DNA of 64,000 nucleotides from Lyophyllum atratum (lineage: Eukaryota; Basidiomycota; Agaricomycetes; Agaricales; Lyophyllaceae): assembly GCA_014905825.1 (NCBI GenBank), contig JACGCN010000006.1:434001-498000 (forward strand), given 5' to 3'. Of the stretch, positions 11,102-22,213 are shown piece after piece. A model generated the notes under the pieces. The model was given only the letters and a program-made list of their open reading frames with translations, did no database searches and was not told where the DNA came from. The translations under genes were made by a program, and so were the position numbers. Within the stretch, counting starts at the first letter, position 1, and every line of letters starts with the position of its first letter.

Positions 11102-12785
11102 GGGAGGAGGTGTGTGATGAGCGACTGCTGTTGCGAGGAGGAGGGGCGAGGGAGTTCTCGCGCGAGCCTAGCTGAGATGTGTTAGCGCCAGAGGCGAACC
11201 ATGGGGCGGAGTGCTGTTCTGTCCCTGGAGGCGGCTCCCTGCCGCTCGGTGCATTCTGTCGCTGGCCGTATGGTAGGCGGTAGGCAATCCGCGGGGTGTT
11301 GTGTCGGCCAGTGAAGGGTGGCGTGGTCTTCGGAGCAGCTGCGTGGGTCCAGGGTTCGTCGGTGGGTATGTATGGCATCGTGTTCTCGGGGATCCTAGCG
11401 TTGAGTTCAGCGAGTTTCTGCTTGAAGATCGGGCAGGATCTCCTGTCCCCGCTCGCGTGGCCCTTCGTCCCGCACGGTGTGCAATAGAGCTCTGTGTTAG
11501 TACAGTCTCGTGTTTTGTGTTCACCGCGTCCGCATTTGCCGCAGTATTCTGCCTTGGTGCACGTGTTGGCCATATGGTCCCATCCCTGGCACTTGAAGCA
11601 GCGGAGGGGCTCCCTCTGCTCGCGTTCGACACTGATCCGTTGGTGGTGGATGATGAGTCCGTTGACCGCGAGATGGTTGGCGACGGTGGGGTCGTTGAGC
11701 TTCAGTATCAGGTGAGCTGTCTGTTGGTTGGGAGCTCGTCGTTCTGGGGCTTTGATCCAGCGCATCGATGCGAAGGCGTCCTGAGGTAAGTCGTTGTTGC
11801 TGATGATCTCTAACTCTTCCATTGCTGAGGCGGGGTCGAAGTTGATGGGTACAAAGCGAGCAATCATGGTGTACGTTCTTTTCCTGACCGTGGCGCCCTC
11901 GTCGAAGGCCTGAGTGAAGGTGTCCGAGTTTTCTGTAATCCAGCGCGCCGCTTCGTCGTTGGACGCTTCGAGTATGATACCTCCGTTGTCGAGTCGCCGT
12001 GCGGCTCGAATCGCATGCTTCGTGGTGGCATCGATCGACTTGATCGCCTCGTTTGCTTTCGCTACGATGGCCGCTAGGGCGGAATTGGTGACGGATGGGC
12101 TAGCTTTGTCTTTATTGATGTCGAGTAGGACCTGGCGCTGGCGGGTCGCCTCGCGGGCCCTGGTGCGTGGATCGATGTCAGCAGACTTGATGAAGGGGAC
12201 CTGGTTCAGCGTCTTGCCCCGTTCCGCCGCGTCCCTGTAAGCGGAGGCCGTCCCGACGGCTGCCTTTTCGATGTCGTTCTTCAGTGCTTCAGTGGTGGTT
12301 GACAGTATATTCTTCATTTCGTCAAAGTGTCTCTCCAGCTTTGATGATATGGCCGACGAGATGTTGTCAGTAAGAGTAAGCGTCGAGGCGTCTATCTTTT
12401 GGAGGAGATGCGCGCATGCCGTGAGCGCGAGTTTCACGACCGGGTCGAGCGCCGGTGTTGTGTCCTCCGCTATCCTGACGAGGGCCCGAGCGATTACTCC
12501 GTTCGTCACCGGCTCTGTGGGATCTATGAGTTCGTGACGCGCAAGGAAGGACGAACTCTCGTCGAGGGCGAGTTCCTGCTCAAGGTAGCCATCGTCCTCT
12601 CCATCCTCTCTGTCTCCCCAGTTCTTCTGTGTGCGCTCCTTAGCTAGTTGATTCTCCTTCTCCATCTGGCTTCTACTCGTGGCAATAATACTTTCTAAGG
12701 TACGTTGTCTCGGGTCGGGTTTGCGGGCGTTTTTCGCTGCGCTTGAGCGCGTGTTCGGGACTTTCGGAGCTCCCCTGAACGACAT
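11094..12785 (-). CDS. LINE ORF1, gag-like protein with CCHC zinc knuckles
   Basis: This is an open 563-aa frame from an ATG at 12785. The N-terminal half is helical and charged, with no clear catalytic motif. Three zinc knuckles lie in the last third: CFKCQGWDHMANTC and CGKCGRGEHKTRDC (both C-x2-C-x4-H-x4-C), and a variant CTPCGTKGHASGDRRSC. These bind nucleic acid in LINE and retroviral gag proteins. The C-terminus is Pro/Ser-rich. The stop overlaps the ORF2 start by eight bases (ATGCCTGA), an arrangement consistent with termination-reinitiation translation of ORF2. Confidence 0.9.
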   Translation of the reverse strand: MSFRGAPKVPNTRSSAAKNARKPDPRQRTLESIIATSRSQMEKENQLAKERTQKNWGDREDGEDDGYLEQELALDESSSFLARHELIDPTEPVTNGVIARALVRIAEDTTPALDPVVKLALTACAHLLQKIDASTLTLTDNISSAISSKLERHFDEMKNILSTTTEALKNDIEKAAVGTASAYRDAAERGKTLNQVPFIKSADIDPRTRAREATRQRQVLLDINKDKASPSVTNSALAAIVAKANEAIKSIDATTKHAIRAARRLDNGGIILEASNDEAARWITENSDTFTQAFDEGATVRKRTYTMIARFVPINFDPASAMEELEIISNNDLPQDAFASMRWIKAPERRAPNQQTAHLILKLNDPTVANHLAVNGLIIHHQRISVEREQREPLRCFKCQGWDHMANTCTKAEYCGKCGRGEHKTRDCTNTELYCTPCGTKGHASGDRRSCPIFKQKLAELNARIPENTMPYIPTDEPWTHAAAPKTTPPFTGRHNTPRIAYRLPYGQRQNAPSGREPPPGTEQHSAPWFASGANTSQLGSRENSLAPPPRNSSRSSHTSSHA

Positions 12786-12960
12786 GGTGGGAGAGGAGAT
12801 GGGAATGATGTATTGAACTCTCTCAACAGGCCTTAGCTAGTGGTATAGTACGTATAGAGGGGGCAGAGGACCTGCTACGCTGGGGACGCAGCTGGTCGAC
12901 GCTCAGTTTTTCGGGGTCCTAGTCGGGGTGCCACGTGGTCCGGAGTCAAGAGAGTTTTAT

Positions 12961-13493
12961 CAATATAGTATAATACAGGTTGCGCACTGTTTTCATACCT
13001 GCGACGCTGAATCGTGGCGCAAAGCACTGTGCATCTCGCATGGACTACCTAATGTGGATTTGGTGGCGACTGCGCTATCTGCAAAGCCGCGCCAATTCTA
13101 CGACTCCTTAGAGCGGTCGCCGATTGCATTGGGAGGACGATCAAGAAGATGGTGATTTTTGGGAAAATTAAAATGGCAGGCGCGTTCCGCGACCCGAAAT
13201 TTCCAAGTCGACGAAAAGTAATTCATCCACTGGCGCCTTCACCTCAAGCTGTGCAGGTAACGGTACAACATATATATTCTATTCGGGACTTCTAACTACT
13301 TGCTACATAGGATCTTCTACTACATGACTAACTACTGGATACAAAAGAAGAGATCGAGGAAATGAGAGTGTGTGGCGCGCTCTAGAATCTAGAGTTCGAG
13401 AGAGACGGGAAGAAAACGAGTGTGACAGGAGAACCGAGAGCGTAGTACGCGACTGATAGCAAAGAACAGAGGAAGAACGAGGGATACAAGGAT
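12961..13493. other. Intergenic, no gene seen
   Basis: Sequence between the LINE 5' end and a small minisatellite. A 75-aa plus-strand frame (12928-13155) has no recognisable feature and is not called. Confidence 0.5.
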
Positions 13494-13622
13494 GTGGAGG
13501 GAGTGACGATGTGCGGTAGAGCCAATGAGAATAGACGTGGAAGGAGTGACGATGTACGGCAGAGCCGATGAGAACAGACGTGGAAGGAGTGATGATGTTC
13601 GGTAGAGCCGATGAGACCAGAG
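13494..13622 (+). repeat. Minisatellite, three 43-bp units
   Basis: Three consecutive units start at 13494, 13537 and 13580. Each begins GTGGA(A/G)GGAGTGA and ends with a CCNATGAGANNAGA stretch. Imperfect flanking remnants make the surrounding minus-strand frames look repetitive (SHRLYRTSSLLPRLFS-like), which is a by-product of the repeat. Confidence 0.8.
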
Positions 13623-13743
13623 GGGAGCGATAGACAAGATAACTGCGAATGAGTGTGGGCTGCCACGCCAGTAGACAGCGGCGGAAGCAAAGACAGGAAG
13701 CAACCAAAATGAGGAAACGAGGGCGTAGAAAGAAAGGACGTCC

Positions 13744-15106
13744 TCAACGACGCGACGCAAGTCCGCGTTGACGTCCACATCCCGCAACAGTGGCCGCACC
13801 ACCATGCCCCCCAATGCCGAACTCCCTCCGATCCGCATCATTGATCTCCAGCCCCATATCGCGACCCGCCCTCACAGGCCCGGGCGCCTGGAGCTTCGAT
13901 CCATGGGGCCCGCGCACAACGCGCATGACATCGGGGTGGTAGAGCCCCGGTTCCTGGTGCGCAGGCTCCTCGTACGCGGGGACGGTGGGTGCAGTGGCCA
14001 TCCCATTCCTGCGCGAAGAAAGTGCGGAGCGCGAGGAGCCGGAGGAGGCGTTGCGGCGGCGGACTGTGGTGGCGGGGGTGGCATCCCCGGCCTGTGTATC
14101 CGCCAGGGCGGCGTGGTAGCGCGCGTTGGGGCCGAGGCTTAGGGGGGTGGACTGGCTGCTGACGGTGTTACCGTCGATGCTGCTGCCGGAGTGAGTGGAG
14201 GCGATGGACTGGGAGTTGTTATGGTTGGCGGCGGCGACTGCGCGGCGGGAGCTGGCCAAGCACGTGCGGTAACGCGCGTGGGGGTCAAGACTGCGGGTTG
14301 AGCCACTCGCCGCGGGGTTCCTGTATATACCAGCACCTGGCTGGGGGGTCGATAGTGAGTTCGAGGCGCCATGTGCAGAGCCAAGGGAACGGTCGTGGTG
14401 GCGGTTAATGTTGAGGGGTCGAACGTAATTGGAAGCACTAGAAGCGCAGCGCTGGATACTCTCGCCCTGACGAGCTCGCATTCTTTTGGCCTCGGCCTGC
14501 ATGCGAAGGTTCTCAGCGTGGATAGCAGCCATCTTGGCTTTGAGACCCGGGCTCATCTCGGGGAGAAGTTCGGCTTCGGTGAACTGATAGTCCTCGAGAT
14601 CTAGGGTAGGGGGACGCGCTGGACGCTTGGGAATCCCAACGCCTGGTTGGAGAGATTTGATAGGGGGTGAAGGAGGTGCAGGAAATTGATCGACGATGTT
14701 CCTTTCGATGAGGGGGTAGCGTTGAGGATAGGAACCTTTCGTGTCGTTGCGTTCGTCAATGGTATTCTCGTTGGTGTGTTGTGGCCAGCCACCATAGGGG
14801 TCCTCGTGGCGGACACCTTCCTCGGGCGCGATATCGAAGACGCCGGGCGTGATATCGTAAGGAAATTGTTGTTCGCCTCGGTAGGTAGGCCGAGGGCGAA
14901 GATACGACTCCTCAGTATCGTTCGAGCTGCGCAAGGGCATGGACCTCGAGTACCGCAGCTTGGGATCCCTGCGGGACTTGGGCTTCGACCCGGCAGATGC
15001 TCTACAATGATCGCAGAAAATAAACCAGTGTAACTTCCAAGGAATGGGAGTATGATGCAACGTACTTTTTGAATATCTTCGTGCTGATCTTCTTGATGTG
15101 GTCCAT
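13744..15106 (-). CDS. Hypothetical disordered, Arg/Ser-rich protein
   Basis: Two exons: 15106-15066 and 15001-13744, joined across a GTACGT...TTGTAG intron of 64 nt. The start MDHIKKISTKIFKK is preferred over a longer frame with no intron because both splice sites are good and the short form begins with an amphipathic basic helix. The body (about 430 aa) is rich in Ser, Arg, Pro and Ala. It has one short charged helix (GLKAKMAAIHAENLRMQAEAKRMR, around residues 190-215) and two similar segments with ARYR/ARYH cores. No known domain was recognised. A TATA box lies about 135 bp upstream. It could be a regulatory or scaffold protein; this is unproven. Confidence 0.6.
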
Positions 15107-15240
15107 GACGATATTCGAAGACTGACGGGTAGATGGAGGCTCGGGTTAGAACTTTGAAGTAGCAAGAGTTCGAGGATGGCGTGCAGTGTGGGTGTCAAGA
15201 TGTAGCAGTGGTGGTTTGAAGAGGCACGTAACTAGGGCCG

Positions 15241-15248
15241 CTTTTATA
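15241..15248 (-). promoter_or_regulatory. TATA box
   Basis: TATAAAAG on the minus strand, about 135 bp before the ATG at 15106. The distance is acceptable for a fungal promoter. Confidence 0.4.
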
Positions 15249-15821
15249 TCCCGGTGGCCATTATGAGTTTATGGCCACGAGGTTACGAACTCGCGAGGTC
15301 GATTGCCATTGTCCGACATGCTGGGTGGCAGGATCTAAGCGAGGAAGGAGCACAGGCAGGATCAATCGGGAGAATTGCCATAATTAGTAGAAACATGTAT
15401 GATTGGTTTGGATTGGTTTTCGATTGGTCGTCAATCAGTGCTTGTCGTCATCAATGTTTCGGTGGCCCAAGAGGAATGGACCTCGTGCTTTATTCTCGCC
15501 GGCCACCATTGTTCTGTGAAACATACCTTCCAACATTTTTTTTGGTATTTCGTCCATAGAGGCAGTGGAAATGCAGCTCTCGAACTCGTTCTTTTTGAGC
15601 GTATAGGACATCGAGGAGAGCTCGACGCGTTGAGGGAGCCAAACAAGGCACGCTAATTGATCGCGGTACATGTGACGAGACGCGTTGACGCGTTTGATGC
15701 CATCGGAGTCCGAATATGTCTGTGTATAATTTCACACTCAGCATTGCAAGGCTCCTCCAGTCGACCACCTCGACCCATCCCCCCATACCCCGAGCTCATC
15801 GCGGGCCTCAACATATACGCC

Positions 15822-18002
15822 ATGCAGACGACACGCTTGACGCGCAGCTCTGTCCTCGGAAAGAGAGCTCATCAGCAGCAAGAGAGCTCATCGACAGCTG
15901 TCTGCGAGCAGCAGCTCCAGACACCCGACCCTACTCCCAATCCAAAACGCGTTCGCACATCGACCAGCGCAGTGGACGGCGACTCTAATAAAGAAAATGT
16001 ACCGCCCTTCTCGCCCGAAGTTATCAACATGGAGGTTTCGACACCACGCAGTGCTAGGGCGCTTAGGCAGACGGCTACGGAACTTGTCGTGACTCCGACC
16101 CGCGCGAGGCCAAGTAAGCTCTACTTCCTCTTCATCGTAGTCAAATTCTAATCAAACGTGTCAAGCTCCTCGAAGGCATGCATCGACCTCGACCATCTCG
16201 TCGCCGGTCACACCCGCTGGCGGTATCTCTTACCTTGCTATATCTACACCTCCCCTTACGCCTCCCACCGCTCTCCTACCTCTCCACGCTCGTGCTCGCG
16301 CGCTTTTACGCGCCACCTGTAACGCCGATACTCAGATCGCTGGACGTGATTCGGAGCGTGCCACCATCCAAGCATTCCTCACGTCGTTCCTAGGCGACTC
16401 TGATATCCCGTTTGGTGATGCGACATCGACTAGTCTTTACATCTCGGGCACCCCGGGAACTGGAAAGACCGCATTGGTGAATTCCATCCTCCGTGAGATG
16501 ACTACAGACGCGAAGGTTGTCTTCATCAATTGCATGGCACTCAACAGTGTTGAGTCTCTGTGGGATAGGCTAATCGAGGAACTCGGTAATACGCAGAAGC
16601 AGAAGTCTGCGGGTCGGTCCAAGAAAGTGAAAGGCAGAGATGCGGTAGAGGCCCTTCTGTCTCATCATCGCGGCAAATGGTTCGTTCCCATTCATGTCCG
16701 CAACCACCGCCAACGTCTGACGATTCTTACAGTATTATAATTCTGGATGAACTCGACCACATAACACCTACGACCCAATCTCTGACGTCCCTCTTCTCGC
16801 TCCCGAACACCATTCCCTCCTCTATTCGCCTCATCGGGATCGCGAACACTCATACGCTCACCTCTTCCTCTTCGTCAACATCTTCCGTGTCTGCTGCCAG
16901 CAACGTTCTCACCGTCCACTTCGCTCCATACACTCCCGCCCAGCTGCAACAGATCCTCCAGTCTCGTCTTCAGCCCCTCTACAAGGAGGATATCACTGAC
17001 GAAGGAAAGGCGGCCTTGGCAGCGAAGAAGCTCCTTCCTCCCCCCACATTGATGTTGCTCACCAAGAAGGTCGCAGCGCTCACAGGCGACGTGAGGAGTC
17101 TCTTCGAGGTCCTCAGGGGAGCTATCGACTTAGCTGTCACGGCATCCACCCCTGCCTCACCTACTCCCTCGTCGATCTCGACTGTGGACGAAAATCCTCT
17201 GAACTCCCCAGCCCTGAGTGTGACTCCTTCGCACATCCTAGCTGCCCTGAAGGCATACACCCCATCCTCTACGTCGGTCCCCACTACCAAGGCCACGCTG
17301 CCTGCGAAGGCTGCCGTCGCTACGCCCTCAACAAACAGTGAGATCGTCGCCAAGGTCAATAACCTTGGTCTCCAAGCTCGCCTCGTCCTCCTTTGCATCC
17401 TCCTCGCCTCCCGACGTCTCGAGGCCAACCTTCCCATCACAGCTTCCACCTCTATCACGTCGACACCAAAGAAGTCCCCAGCCTCACCAATCAAACGCGC
17501 TGCGTCCCTTCCCACCCCTACCACGAATGGGAACGGAGTCGGCATCGACCCTACCCAGCTGCACACATACTACGGGGGTGTCCTTGACCGAAGCGACAGC
17601 GGGGTCTTCGAGGTCGTGTCACGCAGCGAGTTTGGCGACCTCGTCGGTGTCCTGGAGGGCATCGGCCTGGTTTCGCTTGGGGGTACCTCCGACATCTCAG
17701 CGGGTACCGGGGCCAAGCGTGCCTTCGGGAGGTCCGCATCATTTGCAGGCGGCTCTGGGTTCGGCGGTGCTGGCAAAGGGAAGGGGAAGGGCGAGGTGAA
17801 GCTTGTGAAGGGTGTCAGAGGAGATGAGGTTCTTCGTGGCCTGGGAATCACCGCTGCGGAACTGGACATCATGGAGGAGGAGGTCAAAGCCATTTGGGAG
17901 CGAGAGATGGCTCGTTTGGCGCGGGACCTTAAGGCCATCGAACGCGGGAAGGAGAGGGCGGCCGCTGTCGCTAACGGGTTCGAAGGCGCGTTAGAGGACT
18001 GA
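15822..18002 (+). CDS. cdc6: CDC6-type replication licensing AAA+ ATPase
   Basis: Three exons (15822-16113, 16166-16679, 16733-18002) give 691 aa. CDC6 acts with ORC and Cdt1 in loading the MCM helicase at origins. The N-terminal region is disordered and rich in S/T-P sites (TPDPTP, STPRS, VTPTR, SPVTP), as expected for CDK control. The AAA+ core has Walker A GTPGTGKTALVNS, Walker B IIILDELDHI and a sensor region LIGIANTHTLT. A C-terminal winged-helix region starts near KVNNLGLQARLVLLCILLAS. ORC1 is the main alternative, but there is no BAH domain and the length and C-terminus fit CDC6/Cdc18. The last intron is short, with donor GTTCGT. The last codons (GALED) are copied about 3 kb downstream as the edge of a tandem duplication. 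Confidence 0.88.
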
Positions 18003-18557
18003 TCTCGCTGGCGCATCATTTTTTTTCTTCTTTCCTTTCTTTTCTTTTTCCTCTCGCATTGCCTCGTCCTCGCTATGTTCATCATTCATCATCTCCTGGT
18101 GCCCTCACTTATGCTTATTATATCTCGATCACACGCCGACTACCTGCCTCTCCTCTCCTCCCCATCCATGCCACCGATATCCAAGATCCAATCTCGGGTT
18201 GGAATCGCACAGACTACATACACATCATTGCTTCGCCCCCCCCCCCGCCCCAACCTTCGTGCGTCATGCTTGGCGACGCGGTTTACACTTGCTTCTCGAG
18301 TCGTTGCTTTTGCTTGACTCTTTTATTTGTGCTGTTACGGGTCCGATTGTCTACTTCATGCTGAAGAAGTGTACGATACATAGATACATACATGTGTAGA
18401 AGCCATCAATTGAATAACAAGTACTGTATGCTGGATATATAGCGAGACGACCCCGCGCGCAAGGGAGCCAGAAGGAACATCGCAGTGAAGTCGGTCGAAA
18501 GACCAGGAAAACGCGTGTCACTTCACACAAAGTCGACGCGACGCGTTCACATCATGT

Positions 18558-18574
18558 GAGGTGCCGAACACCTC
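18558..18574. promoter_or_regulatory. Promoter palindrome, copy 1 (with ACGCGT boxes)
   Basis: GAGGTG and CACCTC face each other across CCGAA, about 690 bp before the gene start. ACGCGT (MluI-box-like) sits at 18511 and 18541. Copy 2 has the matching GAAGTG / CACTTC, so both arms changed together. Confidence 0.45.
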
Positions 18575-19258
18575 GAGTCGGACCGGGAGAATTCCGATTC
18601 GGACTTCAATCATCATTATAGGAGTTACTTTGACTTTCGCCTCTCCTTCTTCCTCGACGTAATTACTCAGGCTGATTGAACTTCTTAGGCCAATCGAAGG
18701 GGCTCTGTAAAGGCTGTGTTCTTCTCGTGGAGGATGAATCATTCAACTGCACGAAATGGTAGACCCCTGATGCCAATCTAGTCTCTCCTAGAGGGACACA
18801 ATCAGTCGTTCCTCCGTAATGCCAACCGTGCCTGGAACCACCCGTACATAGCTCAACCCGAGCATGGCTATTAGCACCTCCTGCGGGCCTCCCAGTCGTC
18901 AAGGAAAGGCAGGGTATATATATCTATTAGGCTTCTAAGCTTTCTTTAAAGGCTTAGGGGCCGCACTCCTGTATCGGTAACAAACTTGCTTGAAAGGTAC
19001 GAGGAGGACCATAGGTGCGGCCGGGTTTGCCATGTGGCATCCATGAGCCAGCAGGTCCGTTATTACGCATATCGACGCTTTCGAAGTCCTTGGCACCTCC
19101 GTGGGTGGAATCATCGCTCTATAGAGCCGATTGTGTCTACTTTAAACTTAGCTCAAGCGGCTGCTATATCTGCCTATTTGTGATGATTTCTTTGCTTAGA
19201 GGAGGCAGATCGAGCTGCGGTTCTACAAGCCTCACCCGTCGGTACTTGACCTCCTTCC

Positions 19259-20766
19259 ATGATGTTGCCCTCCCTGTGCGCTGGCTGTAGTGCATGGCTT
19301 TTCGTCCCACTGCTGGTCTTCGCGCAAGGCAGCTGCCCTGCGGTAGCAATCCTGTGAGTCACCCCAAGCTGCCTCGGACCATATCATTGATCTTCCTTAT
19401 CCCGCTGCAGGGATTCACGCGCTCGTCGCTCAAGCGGCGGCGGCGGAGGTGATAGCAATTCTAATTCAGACAGCAACAGTTGTGGCAATGGCGTCTGTAC
19501 GGTCTGCAAGATTGGTGTTTGTACGACCAGCACCCAGGTTTCGATCCCTCCGGGTCCTCAGACTGCGTAGGTACTCTTCTTTGTCCGGGCAACGCCTCGC
19601 TCAGGAATTTCATTATTTGTTAGGACGGCAACTGGAAGCGTCACCATGACCTCCGCTCTCAATACATCGTCTACGGGTACCAATACCGCTCTCACCACAT
19701 CGTCTACGAGTACCAGTACCGCTCTCGCCTCATCATCTACGGGTACCAATACTGCTCCCGCCGCATCGTCTACGAGTATCATTACCGCTCTTGCCACATT
19801 TTCTACGGGTACCCATACTGCTCTCACCGCAGCGTCTACCAGTACATATACCGCTCTCGCCACCTCGTCTACGGGTACCAATACCGCTCTCACCGCATCG
19901 TCTATGGGTAGCAAGACCGCTCTCACCACACCGTCTACGGCTACCAATACCGCTCCAACGAGTGGTGCCAATGCAGGTAATGCTGGGTCCTCGAATAACA
20001 CAGCCGCAAAGAAGGGACTGAGCACTGGAGGAATCGCGGGCCTCACGGTTGGACTCGGTGAGTCTGAGCTACTACAATCGACTTACGTTTCCGCTAATGA
20101 CATTGGCGTATACTTGCTACAGCAATCATCGCAGGTCTGCTGATTATGTTGTTTTTGAAACAGCGTGCCCACCTTCGCCACCTTGCAAAACGACCGCGAG
20201 GAGGAGTAATATTGTTAAGCCACGATACTCCATCCAGTCCGGCGTCCCCTGACCTGTCGGGAGCAGGATCGCTGATGGCAGAGTCGGGGTTCAGTTCCGG
20301 GGTCGTCTCCTCAGCAGCCACCACCATAGCGGCTTCCGACTTTGCTGCCATCCTCGCGAACGGGTATTATCCGCCTCAGCCCTACAAATCCTTTAACGCC
20401 GACGCCAACGGAACAAGCACATCTTTCGCTTCCAGCGCCTTTCCTTTCGCCCAGCCAAACCCTAGCCATTCTGAACGCCAAAGTGTTCGCCTTGTTGACA
20501 TCGAGACGCAATCTTCAGATGGAGTACTTCTATCGCCCCTCCCTCTTCCGTCGCCTCACGAGCAGTCATTCGACCTAATCGATGCCGCCGCTGCCTCATC
20601 TTCAGAAGCGGTGAACCGCCAATCGCAAGACTTATGGAATTTTCCCTCGACGACTGACGCCGATATGATGGCATTCCGGGAAGAATTGGAAAGGGATGAC
20701 GCGGAAACCAACCAGGCTAGCGGGAGCAGACCTGCTGAGGATGCATCACTATTCTACTCAGACTGA
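19259..20766 (+). CDS. Signal-peptide, single-pass membrane protein with Ser/Thr repeats (copy 1)
   Basis: Four exons (19259-19353, 19411-19566, 19624-20057, 20123-20766) give 442 aa. A signal peptide (MMLPSLCAGCSAWLFVPLLV, cleaved near AQG) is followed by a Gly/Ser/Asp linker and a small cysteine motif, CGNGVCTVCKIGVC. Nine 11-residue Ser/Thr repeats (type STGTNTALTTS) come next, probably heavily O-glycosylated. The membrane segment is split by an intron (GGIAGLTVGL then AIIAGLLIMLFL) and is followed by basic KQRAHLRHLAKRPR. The cytoplasmic tail ends LFYSD. This plan resembles fungal Mid2/WSC-type wall sensors, but no WSC domain is present, so I call only the topology. Exon 2 is identical in length to copy 2. 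Confidence 0.8.
19670..19966 (+). repeat. Coding minisatellite, nine 33-bp units
   Basis: Nine in-frame 33-bp units encode STGTNTALTTS-like blocks. Most alternate between STGT-type and STST-type units, giving a 66-bp higher-order period. The paralogous gene at 22214 keeps only about one unit, so the array expanded in copy 1 or was lost in copy 2. Confidence 0.85.
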
Positions 20767-21552
20767 TGGGAGTGTTTTACCCCGTGAATACTCTTTAAAT
20801 CCAGGAACACAACTCGTACAAGACGTTTGATTTTGCACGCTTAGACTAATACAACGGACACCTTTGACACCTCATCCACGCAGTCTAATACAATTAATGC
20901 CATTTATGGATCGTGAACGTGGTCGTGGTGAGGTAGGAACTCTGGTACTGCGTATGATTGGACCTCTAGACTCTTGATCGGTGAAGGAAGGACGCCAACG
21001 GGTGCCGGAGGCGCGTTAGAGGTCTAATCTCTCTCGTCGGTCATTTCTTCTTCTTTCTTTCTTTTCCCTCTCCCATTACCTCTTCCTCGTTCAATCTATC
21101 GTCCGTTATCTGCTGGTACCCTCAACTATGCTTATTATATTTCGATCACACGCCGCCTACCTGCATCTCCTCCCCCCCCATCCATGCCACTCATTTCATT
21201 CAACATTCAATATTCAGGATACAATCCCGGATTGGAATCACACATACACGTCGCTGCTCCCCCTGCCTTCCCGCGTCATTCTTGGCGATGCATTGCTTCC
21301 GAGTCATTGCTTTTGCCTGACTCTTCAATTATTTGTGCTGTCAAGGGTCTAATTCTATACTCCTTGCGGAAGAAGTGTACGATACATACATATATAAAAG
21401 CAATAACTTGAATAAAAAGTACTCTACTATGCTGACGGATCTGGCTTTTCCCGTGTGCAAGGGAGCTAGAAGGAAAAGGCAGTGACAACTTGGTCAAAAC
21501 ACCACGAAAACGCGTGTCGCTTAGAAGTCGACGCGACGCGTTCATATCACGT

Positions 21553-21568
21553 GAAGTGCGGACACTTC
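21553..21568. promoter_or_regulatory. Promoter palindrome, copy 2 (with ACGCGT boxes)
   Basis: GAAGTG and CACTTC face each other across CGGA, about 650 bp before the copy 2 gene. ACGCGT occurs at 21510 and 21536. A CACGTG box directly precedes the palindrome; copy 1 has CATGTG there. Confidence 0.45.
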
Positions 21569-22213
21569 AAGAATTCCGGTCTTGTTCCGGTCCGAACTTT
21601 ATTGTAGATGGAGTTAGTACTCGGACTTCACCTCTCCCTTCTTTCGCAACGTAGGCTCAGCGAACTTCCCAGACAAGGCAAAGCAGCTCCGTGAAGGCTG
21701 TGTTATTCTCGATGAATGATTCAACTTCAAGAAACGATGGATCTCTGACGCTAGAACATGCTCAGCCTTGGAACGAGCCATGGCAGCTCAACTTGGACGT
21801 GGCCCAATCTTTGCTACTAGTGCTCCTCTTGCGGGTCCCAAGGCGACGCAAGATATATACCTATTGGCCTTCCAAGCTCTACTTGAAAGCTTAGGAGCAC
21901 TCCTGTATGGGAAACAAATTTCCCTGAAAGGTACGAGGAGCTTGGAAGGCTATAGGTGCCGGACTTGCCGTGCGGCATCCATGAGACAACAGTCCCATAT
22001 CAGGTTCGTTTCCACGCATCTTGACGCTTTCGAAGTCCTTGGCACCTCCACAGGTCAATTCATCTCTTTATGGAGTCGATTTTCTCCAGCTCAAGCGGCT
22101 GTCACTGTATTATCTATACCTGTGCCTATTTGTGATGTTGTCCTTGGCCAGATGAGAAAGATAAACGAACTGCGGTAGTGCAAATCTCACACTTCGGCAC
22201 TTGTCCTCCTTCC

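Larger units (their letters stand above)
7223..12960 (-). mobile_element. Non-LTR retrotransposon (LINE) with ORF1, EN-RT-RNase H ORF2
   Basis: A convergent, almost complete LINE lies tail to tail with the KDZ gene. Its order on the minus strand is a 5' UTR (about 12786-12960), ORF1 (gag-like, zinc knuckles), ORF2 (endonuclease, reverse transcriptase, RNase H), and a 3' UTR of up to about 340 bp. Neither a poly-A tail nor target-site duplications could be fixed by eye, so the outer limits are approximate. An APE-type endonuclease plus RNase H and CCHC knuckles suits the Tad/I-like lineages of fungal LINEs; the exact clade is not determined. Confidence 0.9.
17970..20993 (+). repeat. Tandem duplication, copy 1 (includes CDC6 3' end and a membrane-protein gene)
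   Basis: Copy 1 begins inside the last codons of CDC6 (CTAACGGG, then GGCGCGTTAGAGG) and ends near GAAGGAAGGACG before 20994. Copy 2 begins with CAACGGG and GGCGCGTTAGAGG and continues with the same order: pyrimidine-rich tract, GCTTATTATAT, promoter palindromes, gene, and the 3' tail with CTAATACAACGGACA. Identity by eye is high in exons and moderate in spacers. Confidence 0.85.

Noticed and set aside
12928..13155. 75-aa ORF beside the LINE 5' end
   Set aside because: Lies partly in the LINE 5' region and shows no protein-like conservation pattern.
13303..13841. Minus-strand frames with repeated SHRLYRTSS-like peptides
   Set aside because: They are translations of the 43-bp minisatellite and its flanks in several frames; no start or splice evidence.
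15822..18002. ORC1 instead of CDC6
   Set aside because: There is no BAH domain, the N-terminus is short and rich in CDK sites, and the C-terminal region fits CDC6/Cdc18 better.
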